The notes under the pieces: generated by a model
Seen by the model: only the letters and a program-made list of their open reading frames with translations
Databases searched by the model: none
What the model was told of the DNA's origin: nothing
Part shown: positions 18,001 to 26,218 of the stretch, one piece after another
Numbering within the stretch: position 1 is the stretch's first letter
Layout: each line of letters starts with the position of its first letter
Translations under genes and position numbers: made by a program
Source: Traorella massiliensis
Lineage (GTDB): Bacteria; Bacillota_I; Bacilli_A; Erysipelotrichales; Erysipelotrichaceae
Assembly: GCF_900104665.1 (NCBI RefSeq)
Contig: NZ_LT629968.1
Coordinates: 310,001 to 374,000 of the forward strand
DNA: 64,000 nucleotides
Reading direction: 5' to 3'

Positions 18001-19255
18001 TAAGTATGCAGTGAAAAAAGTAGTGTATACAGAAAAGATGAAAGATGAACGTTATACGATCTTATGTCCACAAATGTCACCGATTCATTTCCAATTTGTT
18101 GAAACGGCCATGAGAGAAGAAGGCTATAACTTTGTAGTCTTGCCAAGTGTCGATGAAAATGCGGTAGAACAAGGCTTGAAATACGTGAATAACGATGCCT
18201 GCTATCCAAGTATCCTTGTTGTCGGACAGATGATGAATGCTTTGAATAGTGGTAAATATGATGTCAATAAAACAGCTTTGATCATTACTCAGACGGGTGG
18301 CGGATGTCGTGCAACAAACTATATTGCTTTCATACGTCGAGCTTTAAAAGATGCAGGCATGGAACAGGTTCCGGTCATTTCCGCAAACCTTTCTGGTTTA
18401 GAAAGCAATCCAGGATTTAAACTGACGCTTTCTCTTGCGAAAAGAGCCATTATCGGTGTTCTTTATGGGGATCTTTTGATGCGTGTATTATACCGTGTTC
18501 GTCCTTATGAAAAGGTAAAAGGTTCTGCGAATGCACTTTATGATAAGTGGGTTAAGAAAGGGCAAGAAAATGTCCGTACGAACAGTATGAGCGAATTCAA
18601 GAAAAATGTCGTTCAGATCGTTAAAGAATTTGATGAACTGCCGCTTATTGATGTGAAAAAACCAAGAGTAGGCCTTGTAGGAGAAATTCTTGTGAAATTC
18701 CATCCTACCGCAAACAATCAGGTAGTCGATGTAGTTGAAGCAGAGGGTGGAGAAGCTGTTATGCCCGATTTGATTGATTTCTTCCTTTACTGTTTCTATA
18801 ATGCGAAGTTTAAGGCAGAACATTATGATGGAACGAAAAAAGGTGAATGGATCACAAAGGCCGGTATTGAACTGGTAGAATTTTTACGAAAAGATATGGT
18901 CAAAGCATTAAATGAGTCAAATCGTTTTACTGCTCCAAACCGAATCGAACATTTAGCTGAAAAAGCCAGTGAAATCGTTTCTTTAGGAAATCAGGCTGGT
19001 GAAGGATGGTTTCTAACAGGAGAAATGATCGAACTGATAGAAGAAGACTGTCCAAATATTATTTGTATGCAGCCATTTGCCTGTCTGCCAAACCATGTTA
19101 CTGGAAAAGGTGTTATCAAAGCTCTACGTAAGAAATATCCACAAAGTAACATTGTCGCTATTGATTATGATCCAGGAGCAAGTGAAGTTAATCAGCTGAA
19201 TCGTATCAAACTGATGTTAGCAACAGCCTTTAAAAATCTACAAAAAGAAATGTAA
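15038..19255 (+). CDS. 2-hydroxyacyl-CoA dehydratase activase fusion protein (BadF/BcrA ATPases plus DUF2229)
   Basis: A 1405-residue fusion. Two ASKHA ATPase domains of the BadF/BadG/BcrA/BcrD type lie in tandem: the first starts GIDVGSTTVKAYL at residue 5, the second LGIDVGSTTSKVVMI near residue 320. Each has the GTCAGGTGAF or EACSSGCGSF cysteine loop that ligates the [4Fe-4S] cluster in activators. Residues from about 660 on form the DUF2229 and dehydratase-like part, with CYPAKITHGH and several conserved cysteines. Activators couple ATP hydrolysis to a low-potential electron transfer that starts radical dehydratases. These very large fusions are common in Firmicutes, and their substrate is not known. 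The start has AAAGGAGG upstream. A bidirectional terminator follows. Confidence 0.9.
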   Translation: MYYLGIDVGSTTVKAYLTNEQDECLYQNYIRHNSDVRNTMLFLLEEIRNQLGNLEIHPVITGSGGLSISTTLNIKFVQEVIACTKTIEKYIPETDVAIELGGEDAKITYFEGSLEQRMNGTCAGGTGAFIDQMATLLQTDASGLNELAKSHTCIYPIASRCGVFAKTDIQPLINEGAQKEDIAASIFQAIVNQTISGLACGKPICGKIAFLGGPLYFLDQLRVRFIETLNLKDEDVIFPENSQLFVAMGACLSAKENTEEVQIDEVIDKLKHLNAQPSESVGLEPLFENEGELIEFRNRHFKDSARRRSLETYQGDLYLGIDVGSTTSKVVMIDPKGNILYSFYDSNHGNPLELMIEIMKKIYQLIPQGAQIKKAGVTGYGEALIQSALKIDYGEVETIAHYTAAKHFQKDVDFILDIGGQDMKAITIKEGVIQDITLNEACSSGCGSFLETFAHSLGYGIEDFADLALRSKHPLDLGSRCTVFMNSKVKQAQKEGASLEDISAGLSYSIIKNALYKVIKLRNKDQIGKHVVVQGGTFNNNAVLRAFEKETGIEAIRPDIAGLMGAYGMAMIAKEKDDGKGSTILSAEELKDFHSTHTMRHCGKCTNNCLLTVTEFTDGRRFVSGNRCERGADLPVKSKTLPNLYEYKYRRLFRYKPLSKEEATRGSVGIPRVLNMYENYPFWHTFFTDLKFRVILSDKSSKKIYEKGIESIPSESVCYPAKITHGHIENLIEKNVGFIFYPSVLYERIENKDAGNHYNCPVVASYPETIRNNVDNLQSHNIIFKNPFISLNNPKTMFKVLKEELKEFNISDSELKHAIQVAYEELDVFQSDVREEGKKALNYMREHHLQGIVLAGRPYHIDPEINHGIPDLITSEGFVLLSEDSICQLDEEHLQLRVVDQWTYHSRLYKAASYVSSQSDLHLIQLTSFGCGLDAVTADQVSEILKARNKIYTLIKIDEVSNLGAIRIRIRSLKSTIEKGEEHLDLSNKYAVKKVVYTEKMKDERYTILCPQMSPIHFQFVETAMREEGYNFVVLPSVDENAVEQGLKYVNNDACYPSILVVGQMMNALNSGKYDVNKTALIITQTGGGCRATNYIAFIRRALKDAGMEQVPVISANLSGLESNPGFKLTLSLAKRAIIGVLYGDLLMRVLYRVRPYEKVKGSANALYDKWVKKGQENVRTNSMSEFKKNVVQIVKEFDELPLIDVKKPRVGLVGEILVKFHPTANNQVVDVVEAEGGEAVMPDLIDFFLYCFYNAKFKAEHYDGTKKGEWITKAGIELVEFLRKDMVKALNESNRFTAPNRIEHLAEKASEIVSLGNQAGEGWFLTGEMIELIEEDCPNIICMQPFACLPNHVTGKGVIKALRKKYPQSNIVAIDYDPGASEVNQLNRIKLMLATAFKNLQKEM

Positions 19256-19285
19256 GTCTTTTAAGAAATAAATGGCTTATACATA

Positions 19286-19325
19286 TAAAAACCTCCATTT
19301 TCTATATTGAATATGGAGGTTTTTA
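19286..19325. terminator. Bidirectional terminator
   Basis: AAAAACCTCCAT and ATGGAGGTTTTT form a 12-bp stem between two convergent genes, with A and T tracts on both sides so it can act in both directions. Confidence 0.85.
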
Positions 19326-19339
19326 TGATGATATTGATA

Positions 19340-20233
19340 TTAAGCTTTTTTGATTAATTTTTCATATTTAGAAAATTCACTTGATGGAATATCTAATAAT
19401 TCCATAGCCTTGTTTAAATCAATTTGTAAATGAACCATGATACTTTGAATGGACTTAATGGTTGCTTCTTCAATGCCCTTGGCTATACCCTTATTCTCTA
19501 CATAATCACCTAAGTTGCACATTTCTCTGATCTCCTTTCTAGTTTCGTTATCCATGACGATGCCATAGTCTTTTTCTAGAATTTCCAGCTTTCTCTCGCT
19601 TTGAATCGTTTCATCCAGCAGTGTCTGCAGGAATCCCAGGATCTCTTCCTCGCTTTCCCTGCTTAAATAAAGCAGGATCACTGACAGCTTATCGTAGTCT
19701 TCTTTTCTAATTCTATTGTAGCCAACATGGACCGTTTTGTCCAGCGAGATTTCCGTTATGCTGCCTCTTTCTTCTTTGGGAGGATTGAGGCAGATCCAGA
19801 TCGAATAGACCTTCTTGAGATTTTCATAACGGGAACCTTTGATCTGATCCTCATACTGCATGGAAAGCATACGGCTGCCATAGTAGACTCCTCTTGCCGA
19901 TAAAGGATAGCCGGGATAGAAGTCATCCTGAATTTCGATATTGATGTAGAAGTCGATATCCTGATCACTCTCAGGCAGATGTGCCATAAAGAAGATATCA
20001 AAAACGACTTTTCCTTCTTCCAGAGTATCATCTTCAAACTGGGTAATGAAAGGTGAAAGACGATGGACTTCTTTCTGATTGACAGAGATGTCATGGATAC
20101 ACTTGCTGGCAATGATAAAGACATCGACATTACTGAATTCATGAATACAGCGTTTAAGGATATATGCGAGAAAGATAGGACGAGCGAGGATCTGTTTACA
20201 AAATGTGTCATACTGTTTGTTGAGATTGCTCAT
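19340..20233 (-). CDS. Rpn-family PD-(D/E)XK nuclease / putative transposase
   Basis: A 297-residue protein starting MSNLNKQYDTFCKQIL, with GGAGG before the ATG at 20233; the frame is open 37 codons further upstream without a ribosome site. It has VVFDIFFMA and DFYINIEIQDDF, the D-(x)n-ExQ version of the PD-(D/E)XK core used by Rpn (recombination-promoting nuclease) proteins, then YSIWICLNPP and a helical C-terminus. Family members cut DNA and increase RecA-independent recombination in E. coli; in Firmicutes they are usually called 'Rpn family nuclease/putative transposase'. It stands alone between the activase and the ArsR relic. Confidence 0.8.
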   Translation of the reverse strand: MSNLNKQYDTFCKQILARPIFLAYILKRCIHEFSNVDVFIIASKCIHDISVNQKEVHRLSPFITQFEDDTLEEGKVVFDIFFMAHLPESDQDIDFYINIEIQDDFYPGYPLSARGVYYGSRMLSMQYEDQIKGSRYENLKKVYSIWICLNPPKEERGSITEISLDKTVHVGYNRIRKEDYDKLSVILLYLSRESEEEILGFLQTLLDETIQSERKLEILEKDYGIVMDNETRKEIREMCNLGDYVENKGIAKGIEEATIKSIQSIMVHLQIDLNKAMELLDIPSSEFSKYEKLIKKA

Positions 20234-20463
20234 ACATACCTCCACTCTTATATATCCATCAAATCGGCAAATTTCCCAAAAATATTGATATAAAATGAAT
20301 ATTGGTGAATTAAAATGTTTTTTCATCATGATGAATTCGATCATTTGAATATTTATTTTATCTAAAAGAAGAATGAATTGTCTTGATTTTCTTTACAAAT
20401 GAACAATTATGATCATTTTGTGGTAAAATCAATAATCTAAACAGTTAAACGATGGAGGTGGAG

Positions 20464-20814
20464 ATGAATACAGCTTTGGATATTGAAAACTTGAAATCAC
20501 TCTTTACATCAAAAGACATTATTGGCATTAGGTGATGAAACAAGGGCTCAGATCTTACTGATGATGTTAAGTGGTGAATGTCAGGGATCAAGAGTGGTAG
20601 ATATTGCGAAAAAGACACATTTGTCTAGACCTGCCGTATCTCATCATATGCAGATCTTAAAAGATGCAGGGATCGTAAAGTCTAGAAAAGAAGGTACATT
20701 GGTATATTATATTTAGATCCACAGAAAAGTGAAATAGATAACATGGTCTTACTTTTTCAAAAAATCCAACAGATCATGAAATATGTACCAGATCGTAGTG
20801 AAGAGAGTTTGTAG
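20464..20814 (+). pseudogene. ArsR/SmtB-family regulator broken by two frameshifts
   Basis: The locus reads as a normal ArsR repressor of about 115 residues only if the frame changes twice. Codons 1-23 start at ATG 20464 behind GGAGGTGGAG. The core with ALGDETRAQILLMMLSG and the recognition helix LSRPAVSHHMQILKDAGIV is in the +1 frame (20522-20716). The tail (LDPQKSEIDNMVLL and onward to 20814) returns to the first frame. The first shift falls near TCAAAAGACATT and the second in TATTATATTTAG. The shifts cancel, but each exposes a stop. It lies 8 bp before a nitroreductase gene it probably once regulated. Sequencing error is a real alternative. Confidence 0.75.
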
Positions 20815-20822
20815 GAGGAAAT

Positions 20823-21485
20823 ATGGAACTTTTAGATTTGATGAAAAATAGACATTCTGTCCGGTCTTATACAGATAAAAAAATTGAAGGTGACGTAAAA
20901 GAAAATTTAGAAGCATTTATTCAACAGTGTAATCGTGAAGGTGACTTGCACATGCAGCTAATCGTAGATGAACCCATGTGTTTTTCTACGATGATGGCTC
21001 ATTATGGTAAATTTAATAACGTTAAAAACTATATTGCAGTAGTAGCTAAAAAAGGTTCTGGTTTTGATGAAAAGTGTGGCTATTATGGTGAAAAGGTCGT
21101 ACTTCATGCCCAAAGCTTAGGATTGAATACTTGCTGGGTAGCTCTTACTTTTAGTAAATCAAAAGCTGTTTTTAAAGTTGATGAAGGTGAAAAGTTATAT
21201 CTAGTAATTGCAATTGGCTATGGGGAAACATCAGGTGTCTCTCATAAAATCAAGTCAGTGCAGGATGTGAGTGATGCACATGAAATGCCACAGTGGTTTA
21301 AAAATGGAGTGGAAGCTGCTCTTTTAGCGCCTACAGCTATGAATCAGCAGAAGTTCACATTTCAGTTAAATGGAAATGAAGTTCATGCAAAGGCAGGACT
21401 AGGTTTTTATTCAAAAATTGATTTAGGAATCGTAAAATACCATTTTGAAATGATTGCAGGAAAAGAGAATTTTACTTGGAAATAA
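20823..21485 (+). CDS. Nitroreductase-family protein
   Basis: A 220-residue flavoprotein. LLDLMKNRHSVRSYTDKKI is the classic nitroreductase opening, whose arginines contact the FMN phosphate. AQSLGLNTCWVAL and LVIAIGYGE follow, and ALLAPTAMNQQKF near residue 166 is the second conserved block. It belongs to the compact two-lobe subgroup (TM1586-like). It would use NAD(P)H and FMN to reduce an unknown substrate. AGGAGG is supplied by the end of the ArsR relic, so the genes formed one operon. A terminator follows. Confidence 0.85.
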   Translation: MELLDLMKNRHSVRSYTDKKIEGDVKENLEAFIQQCNREGDLHMQLIVDEPMCFSTMMAHYGKFNNVKNYIAVVAKKGSGFDEKCGYYGEKVVLHAQSLGLNTCWVALTFSKSKAVFKVDEGEKLYLVIAIGYGETSGVSHKIKSVQDVSDAHEMPQWFKNGVEAALLAPTAMNQQKFTFQLNGNEVHAKAGLGFYSKIDLGIVKYHFEMIAGKENFTWK

Positions 21486-21498
21486 AAAACATCAAGAG

Positions 21499-21524
21499 TG
21501 CAAAGCATTTGCTTTGCATTTTTA
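21499..21524 (+). terminator. Terminator after nitroreductase
   Basis: TGCAAAGC ATTT GCTTTGCA followed by a T run: an 8-bp perfect stem with a 4-base loop. Confidence 0.8.
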
Positions 21525-21577
21525 AATATCAGGCATCTAAGGATATGATATAATTATAAAAAAATTAGGAGATTGCC

Positions 21578-22387
21578 ATGAGAGATAAACTGAATCAGAT
21601 ATTAGAAAAATTACATCAATATAATACAGATCATATCGCCTATATCAACTTTGGATTGGCAGAAGATATTATCTATGATGCCTTAATTGTTGCACCTTCC
21701 TATTCTCCAGATAAGATTATCAGCCACGATAGTTATAAAATTACAAAAATGGGTTCAAGAAGCTATTGTACAGGATATGAGGTTGAAAAAGATCATTTAA
21801 GAATAGCCTGGATAAAAACGGCTGCGGGAGGCTGTAATATGCTGGATTATTTATTGATCTGCGGAGAATTACAATTCAAGAATTTAATTTTTATAGGTGC
21901 TGCCGGTGCACTGAAAGAATCTTTTCATATTGGAGATATCTGTACTCCGTCTTATTCAGTGGCAGCAACATTGGCGAATACGTATTTAAAAGAAAGTCTT
22001 AAAGATTATGTTCCATTTGAAAAAGTCTATCCTGAATTAAATTATATCGATCATATGATTTCATTAGCCAAAGATCATCAGTATCAAATAAAAAAAGCGT
22101 CAGTATTTTGTACGGATTCTATCGTCATGGAATATTCGCATTTAGAAGAAATCTATTCTTTTGATACAGATCTGATTGAGATGGAAACAGCTACTTTTTA
22201 TGAAATTGCGAAATTGATGGAAGTACCTGCGATAGCTTTGCTAGTAGTTTCTGATAATTTAAGGTTAAAAATTCCTTTAGCCGGAAGAAGTGAAGAAATT
22301 TTAAAATCATATGAATCTTCAAGAAAAAAATTGGCAGATTTGATATTTATGATCGTAAAAAATAGTGATCATATAACCAAAAAATAG
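21578..22387 (+). CDS. Nucleoside phosphorylase superfamily protein
   Basis: A 269-residue protein of the PNP/UDP phosphorylase fold. ICGELQFKNLIFIGAAGALKE carries the conserved glycine-rich phosphate and ribose region, VFCTDSIV follows, and LIEMETATFYEIAK near residue 210 is the hallmark EMETA motif that binds the ribose hydroxyl. It would split nucleosides with phosphate for base salvage; which base is not clear. TATAAT at about 21550 and TTAGGAG give it its own promoter and ribosome site. The adenosine deaminase gene follows on the same strand, fitting purine salvage. Confidence 0.8.
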   Translation: MRDKLNQILEKLHQYNTDHIAYINFGLAEDIIYDALIVAPSYSPDKIISHDSYKITKMGSRSYCTGYEVEKDHLRIAWIKTAAGGCNMLDYLLICGELQFKNLIFIGAAGALKESFHIGDICTPSYSVAATLANTYLKESLKDYVPFEKVYPELNYIDHMISLAKDHQYQIKKASVFCTDSIVMEYSHLEEIYSFDTDLIEMETATFYEIAKLMEVPAIALLVVSDNLRLKIPLAGRSEEILKSYESSRKKLADLIFMIVKNSDHITKK

Positions 22388-22471
22388 GAGTTGATATTGA
22401 TTGAATAGGGGTATTGCTGATGAACACTACAAAAATATGATATAATGAAACCAATGAAGTGAGGTAATAGT

Positions 22472-23467
22472 ATGCTGGATTATAAGAAAGTTGATTTGCA
22501 TCTTCATTTTGATGGTTCACTTCCGATTGAATGGGCATGGGAAACAGCTCAAAAAGAACTTGGACTGAGTGATAAAGAAGCTTTTATCAAAAGCATGCAG
22601 GTAGATCAGGATTGTCATTCGCTCTATGACTATTTAGCTCGTTTTGATATGGCTTTAAAACTGCTTCAAAGTGAAAACAATCTCTATGAAGCGATGAAGG
22701 CTTTGATTTTTGAACTAGATAAGCAAGGATTATTATATGCGGAAATACGTTTTGCTCCGCAACAGCATATCAAGCAAGGTTTAAGTCAAAAGCAAGTGGT
22801 GGATACTTTGTGCCGGGCACGTGAGGATGCACAGAAAAAGTGTGAGCATCTGCATGTGAACTTTATTTTATGTATGATGATCTTAGGAGAGGAAAGTTTA
22901 ACGCATGAGCTCAATGAAGAAACGCTTTATCTTGCGAAAGAATATCAGCATAAAGGAGTTGTAGCAGTGGATCTTGCCGGAGCAGAAGGCATGGCACCGA
23001 TGGAAGATTTTAGGGGACTGTTTTCAAAGGCTCAAGAGCTTGGACTGATTTATACGATCCATGCCGGTGAAAGCTATGGACCGGTCAATATTGAAAAGGC
23101 TCTTTCGTTTGGGGCCTTACGCATTGGACATGGTACAAGTGCAATTAAGGATGAGAAAGTAATGGCACTTTTAAAAGAAAAAAGAATCCCGCTGGAAGTA
23201 TGTGTTACAAGTAATATTCATAGTGAAGCAATCGCTGTTTATGAAGAGCACCCGATCAAAGAATATATGGAGCGAGGGATTCCTGTATGTATCTGTACGG
23301 ATAATATGACGATTTCAGATACGAACCTGGATAAAGAATATGATGTATTGCTTCAAAAGCTTGGTTTTTCAATCGATGATCTGCTTGCTTGCAATCAAAA
23401 TGCACTTAAGCATTCTTTCGCAAGCGAAAAAGAGAAGCAGGAACTATTTGAACTTTTTAGGAGATAA
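22472..23467 (+). CDS. add: Adenosine deaminase
   Basis: A 331-residue amidohydrolase. DLHLHFDGSLP at residue 7 is the first zinc-binding HxH motif, VDLAGAEG and TIHAGE (near residue 195) supply the third histidine and catalytic glutamate, RIGHGTS follows, and VCICTDNMTIS near 270 holds the zinc aspartate. It converts adenosine or deoxyadenosine to inosine or deoxyinosine in the cytoplasm. Length matches the family. TATAAT lies at 22441-22446, and GAGG precedes the ATG. A LysR gene starts 3 bp after its stop. Confidence 0.92.
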   Translation: MLDYKKVDLHLHFDGSLPIEWAWETAQKELGLSDKEAFIKSMQVDQDCHSLYDYLARFDMALKLLQSENNLYEAMKALIFELDKQGLLYAEIRFAPQQHIKQGLSQKQVVDTLCRAREDAQKKCEHLHVNFILCMMILGEESLTHELNEETLYLAKEYQHKGVVAVDLAGAEGMAPMEDFRGLFSKAQELGLIYTIHAGESYGPVNIEKALSFGALRIGHGTSAIKDEKVMALLKEKRIPLEVCVTSNIHSEAIAVYEEHPIKEYMERGIPVCICTDNMTISDTNLDKEYDVLLQKLGFSIDDLLACNQNALKHSFASEKEKQELFELFRR

Positions 23468-23470
23468 TAT

Positions 23471-24355
23471 ATGGAGTTAAGAACACTGGAATATTTCTTA
23501 ATGGTAGCCAGGGAAGAAAATATTACGAAAGCAGCTGAAATGCTGCATATGACCCAGCCCACTCTTTCTAGGGCAATGATGCAGTTGGAAAAGGAAATTG
23601 GCAAGCCGCTATTCTTTAGAGGAAAGCGCAAGATCACGCTTACAGATGAAGGAATGTTATTAAGAAGGCGAGCTGAAGATATTTTAAGTCTTGTCAGCAA
23701 GACGGAGAGTGAACTGAGAAAAGAGGATCATGAATTAATAGGTGAACTTACGATTGGCTGTGCAGAATGTCAGGCTTCTCATCTTTTTTTACCACGGGTC
23801 ATTGAAACCTTTACACATCTTCATCCAAAAGTGACTTATGATTTGCATACAGGGAATGCAGATTTGATCAAGGAAAGAATTGAAGCAGGTTTGATTGATG
23901 TTGGAATCGTACTTGAACCGGTAGATTTAGAAAAATATGAATATGTCCGTTTACCTTATCATGAAAGAATGGGAATCATTCTTTCTAAGGATCATCCGCT
24001 TTCTCAAAAAAGCAAAGTCACATCAAAAGACTTGTTAGAAATACCTTTAGGAAATGTCAGAAGAAATCTTTTAAAAAGTGAACTGGCCAGCTGGTTTAAA
24101 GAGGATTATGAAAAGATTCATATCATTGAAACACATGATATGATCTCTAATACGATTCCCCTTTGTGCTCAAGGGATCTGTGCCGCTATTTCAGTAGAAG
24201 GAGCCTTTTATGGACATAGTGATGAAAAAGTGACTTTTATTCCTTTTGAACCCGAATTAGCGAATGGAACGGTTCTGATATGGCGTAAAAATCGAATGCA
24301 GTCAGCCTTAGTAAAAGAATTTATTCAATACGTTTATCATACGTTAGATGAATGA
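23471..24355 (+). CDS. LysR-family transcriptional regulator
   Basis: A 294-residue regulator. The N-terminal winged helix (MELRTLEYFLMVAREENIT, AAEMLHMTQPTLSRAMMQLE) is textbook LysR, and the rest is a periplasmic-binding-protein-like effector domain ending near 290. It starts 3 bp after add with AGGAGATAATAT as ribosome site. It precedes a MerR-like gene, a reductase, a carboxymuconolactone decarboxylase and a cupin, and may regulate that set. The inducer is unknown. Confidence 0.9.
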   Translation: MELRTLEYFLMVAREENITKAAEMLHMTQPTLSRAMMQLEKEIGKPLFFRGKRKITLTDEGMLLRRRAEDILSLVSKTESELRKEDHELIGELTIGCAECQASHLFLPRVIETFTHLHPKVTYDLHTGNADLIKERIEAGLIDVGIVLEPVDLEKYEYVRLPYHERMGIILSKDHPLSQKSKVTSKDLLEIPLGNVRRNLLKSELASWFKEDYEKIHIIETHDMISNTIPLCAQGICAAISVEGAFYGHSDEKVTFIPFEPELANGTVLIWRKNRMQSALVKEFIQYVYHTLDE

Positions 24356-24401
24356 TGAATTATAAAATATAAGCATTAGACATAATAAAAATGATGATAT
24401 A

Positions 24402-24435
24402 AAATGTAGATGTCGAAAGGGATCTGCATTTTTTT
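24402..24435 (+). terminator. Terminator-like hairpin touching the next start codon
   Basis: AAATGTAGAT pairs with ATCTGCATTT (one G-U pair) and is followed by a T run that ends directly at ATG 24436. It can end the LysR transcript, but it also leaves the next gene without a close ribosome site. Confidence 0.65.
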
Positions 24436-24753
24436 ATGGACAAAATAGAGCTGACAAAAAAACTGAATCTGAGTCAAAAAGAAGTCATGGCTTATTTAAA
24501 AATGGTATCTTTATCAGAAAAAGAAATCTTTGATGATGAAGACATGAAAAAAATAGCTTTGATGATGACTCTAAAAAGACTAGGCTTTAGTGATGAAAAA
24601 ATTGGCTGTTTTATGGAATATCCTTACTGCCGGCTAACTCTTTTAAATCAGCAGCGTGCACTCCTTTTGGATCAGCTTCATGATAAACAAAAGCTGTTAG
24701 ATGATATTGATTATTTAATTCATGAATTGAAAAGAAAGGAAAGTGAGAAATGA
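24436..24753 (+). CDS. Small MerR-like regulator
   Basis: A 105-residue protein with a winged-helix pattern at the N-terminus (KLNLSQKEVMAYLKMVSL), a second helical block KKIALMMTLKRLGFSDEKIGCFME typical of MerR proteins, and a C-terminal coiled coil (about 70-100) used for dimer formation. It lacks an effector domain. No clear ribosome site lies upstream, because a terminator hairpin ends at its ATG, so it may be translated from a leaderless or read-through transcript. It overlaps the reductase gene by 4 bp (ATGA), which couples them. Confidence 0.65.
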   Translation: MDKIELTKKLNLSQKEVMAYLKMVSLSEKEIFDDEDMKKIALMMTLKRLGFSDEKIGCFMEYPYCRLTLLNQQRALLLDQLHDKQKLLDDIDYLIHELKRKESEK

Positions 24754-25487
24754 AACGACCTTATGTATTTTGTCATATGCTGATTTCTATAGATGGTAAG
24801 ATCATGGGAAACTATATGGATACGCCACAGGGAATCAAAGCAGGAGATATATTTTATGATATTGCTTTTGGGAAAAAGCCTTATTATCATCATCAAGGAT
24901 GGCTATCCGGAAGGGTAACGACGGATGACAATTTCACTTTCTATAAAAAGCCGCAACTCGATGAAAATGCACCTCAAGTGCCTGAAGGTGATTATATCGC
25001 TGATGATCAGGCAAAGATGTACTATGTTTCTATCGATCCTAAGGGAAGACTTGGATGGGAAGATAGTACATTGGTCTATGAAGATACACAAGCCCATGTA
25101 ATTGAAATCTTGACAGATAAAGCGAGCAATGCCTATAAGGCTTTATTAAGAAAACTGCATATTTCTTATATGATCGTAGGTGAAGATGCGATTGATTTTG
25201 AAGTCATGCTTGAAAAGCTGAAAGAAAACTTCCATATTGAAACGCTGATGCTTGGTGGTGGAGGTGTCTTAAACTGGTCTTTTATCCAGCAGGGTTTATG
25301 TGATGAAGTAAGCTTGGTGGTTGCTTCAGCGGCAGATGGTTCTGATCAGACACCGACACTTTTTGAAATGAGAGAAAAGTATTCAGATGATACACCGGTT
25401 GAATTTGCCTTGAAGGAAGCAAAAGTTATTGATGAAAATGCACTATGGCTGCGTTATAAAGTAAAGGAGGTAAAACGTCATGAGTGA
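24750..25487 (+). CDS. Dihydrofolate reductase / RibD C-terminal family protein
   Basis: A 245-residue protein. YVFCHMLISIDGKIMG at the start is the strand-loop of the RibD C-terminal/DHFR fold, and LMLGGGGVLNWSFIQQGLCD near residue 165 is its glycine-rich NADPH-binding block with the usual 'DEV' continuation. Such stand-alone members reduce pyrimidine- or pterin-like carbonyl compounds with NADPH; the substrate is not clear. It overlaps its neighbours on both sides by 4 and 8 bp, so it is a core part of the operon. Confidence 0.8.
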   Translation: MKRPYVFCHMLISIDGKIMGNYMDTPQGIKAGDIFYDIAFGKKPYYHHQGWLSGRVTTDDNFTFYKKPQLDENAPQVPEGDYIADDQAKMYYVSIDPKGRLGWEDSTLVYEDTQAHVIEILTDKASNAYKALLRKLHISYMIVGEDAIDFEVMLEKLKENFHIETLMLGGGGVLNWSFIQQGLCDEVSLVVASAADGSDQTPTLFEMREKYSDDTPVEFALKEAKVIDENALWLRYKVKEVKRHE

Positions 25488-26205
25488 TATTTCAAAAGAA
25501 GAAATGGCAAAAACATTTTTTGATGAGAAGATGATCGAAAACGATCCGGAATTTACTGATTTGTTTACCAATTTCGCATTTGATGAAGTTGTAAATCAAA
25601 TTGATTTAGATGAAAAAACACGATATATGGCGATTCTGGCAGCTCTTTTAGGATGCCAGGGAAAAGAAGCTTTTAAAGGAATCGTGGAATGTTCACTCAA
25701 CGCAGGCGTAACACCTATAGAAATCAAGGAAATCGTTTATCAGGCTACGGCTTATTTAGGTGTTGGACGTGTATATCCATTCTTAGAAATTGTCAATGAA
25801 GTTTTAGAAAAGAGAAATATTTCACTGCCTTTAGAAAAACAGTCAACGACAAATCCAGAAAATCGTCGTGAAAAGGGAAGCCAGACTCAGGTAGATATTT
25901 TTGGTGAACAGATGCGTGATTTCTGGAAGAGCGGACATATCAATTATTGGCTAGCTGCAAACTGTTTTGGTGATTATTACACCCGTAAAGGACTGGATTA
26001 TAAACAAAGAGAAATGATTACGTTCTGTTTTCTAGCTGCCCAGGGAGGCTGTGAACCACAGCTGACAAGTCATGCCGGAGCAAATATGAAAATTGGTAAT
26101 GATAAAGATTATCTAATTAAGATCGTTTCTGTATGTTTGCCATATATCGGATATCCAAGAAGTTTGAATGCATTGACATGCATCAATAATGCCGCAAATC
26201 ATTAA
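25480..26205 (+). CDS. Carboxymuconolactone decarboxylase (CMD) family protein
   Basis: A 241-residue protein with two AhpD-like repeats. The first (about 40-110) has MAILAALLGCQGKEAFKGIV and ECSLNAGVTPIEIKEIVYQA, the second (about 160-235) REMITFCFLAAQGGCEPQLT and SHAGANMKIG. Typical members have a redox CxxC with histidine; here the second repeat has a single C before EPQL, so a peroxidase role is doubtful. Pairs of CMD and cupin proteins in LysR-regulated operons are common. Its start overlaps the reductase stop, and AAAGGAGG lies upstream. Confidence 0.8.
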   Translation: MSDISKEEMAKTFFDEKMIENDPEFTDLFTNFAFDEVVNQIDLDEKTRYMAILAALLGCQGKEAFKGIVECSLNAGVTPIEIKEIVYQATAYLGVGRVYPFLEIVNEVLEKRNISLPLEKQSTTNPENRREKGSQTQVDIFGEQMRDFWKSGHINYWLAANCFGDYYTRKGLDYKQREMITFCFLAAQGGCEPQLTSHAGANMKIGNDKDYLIKIVSVCLPYIGYPRSLNALTCINNAANH

Positions 26206-26218
26206 GGAGGAAAAGCAG

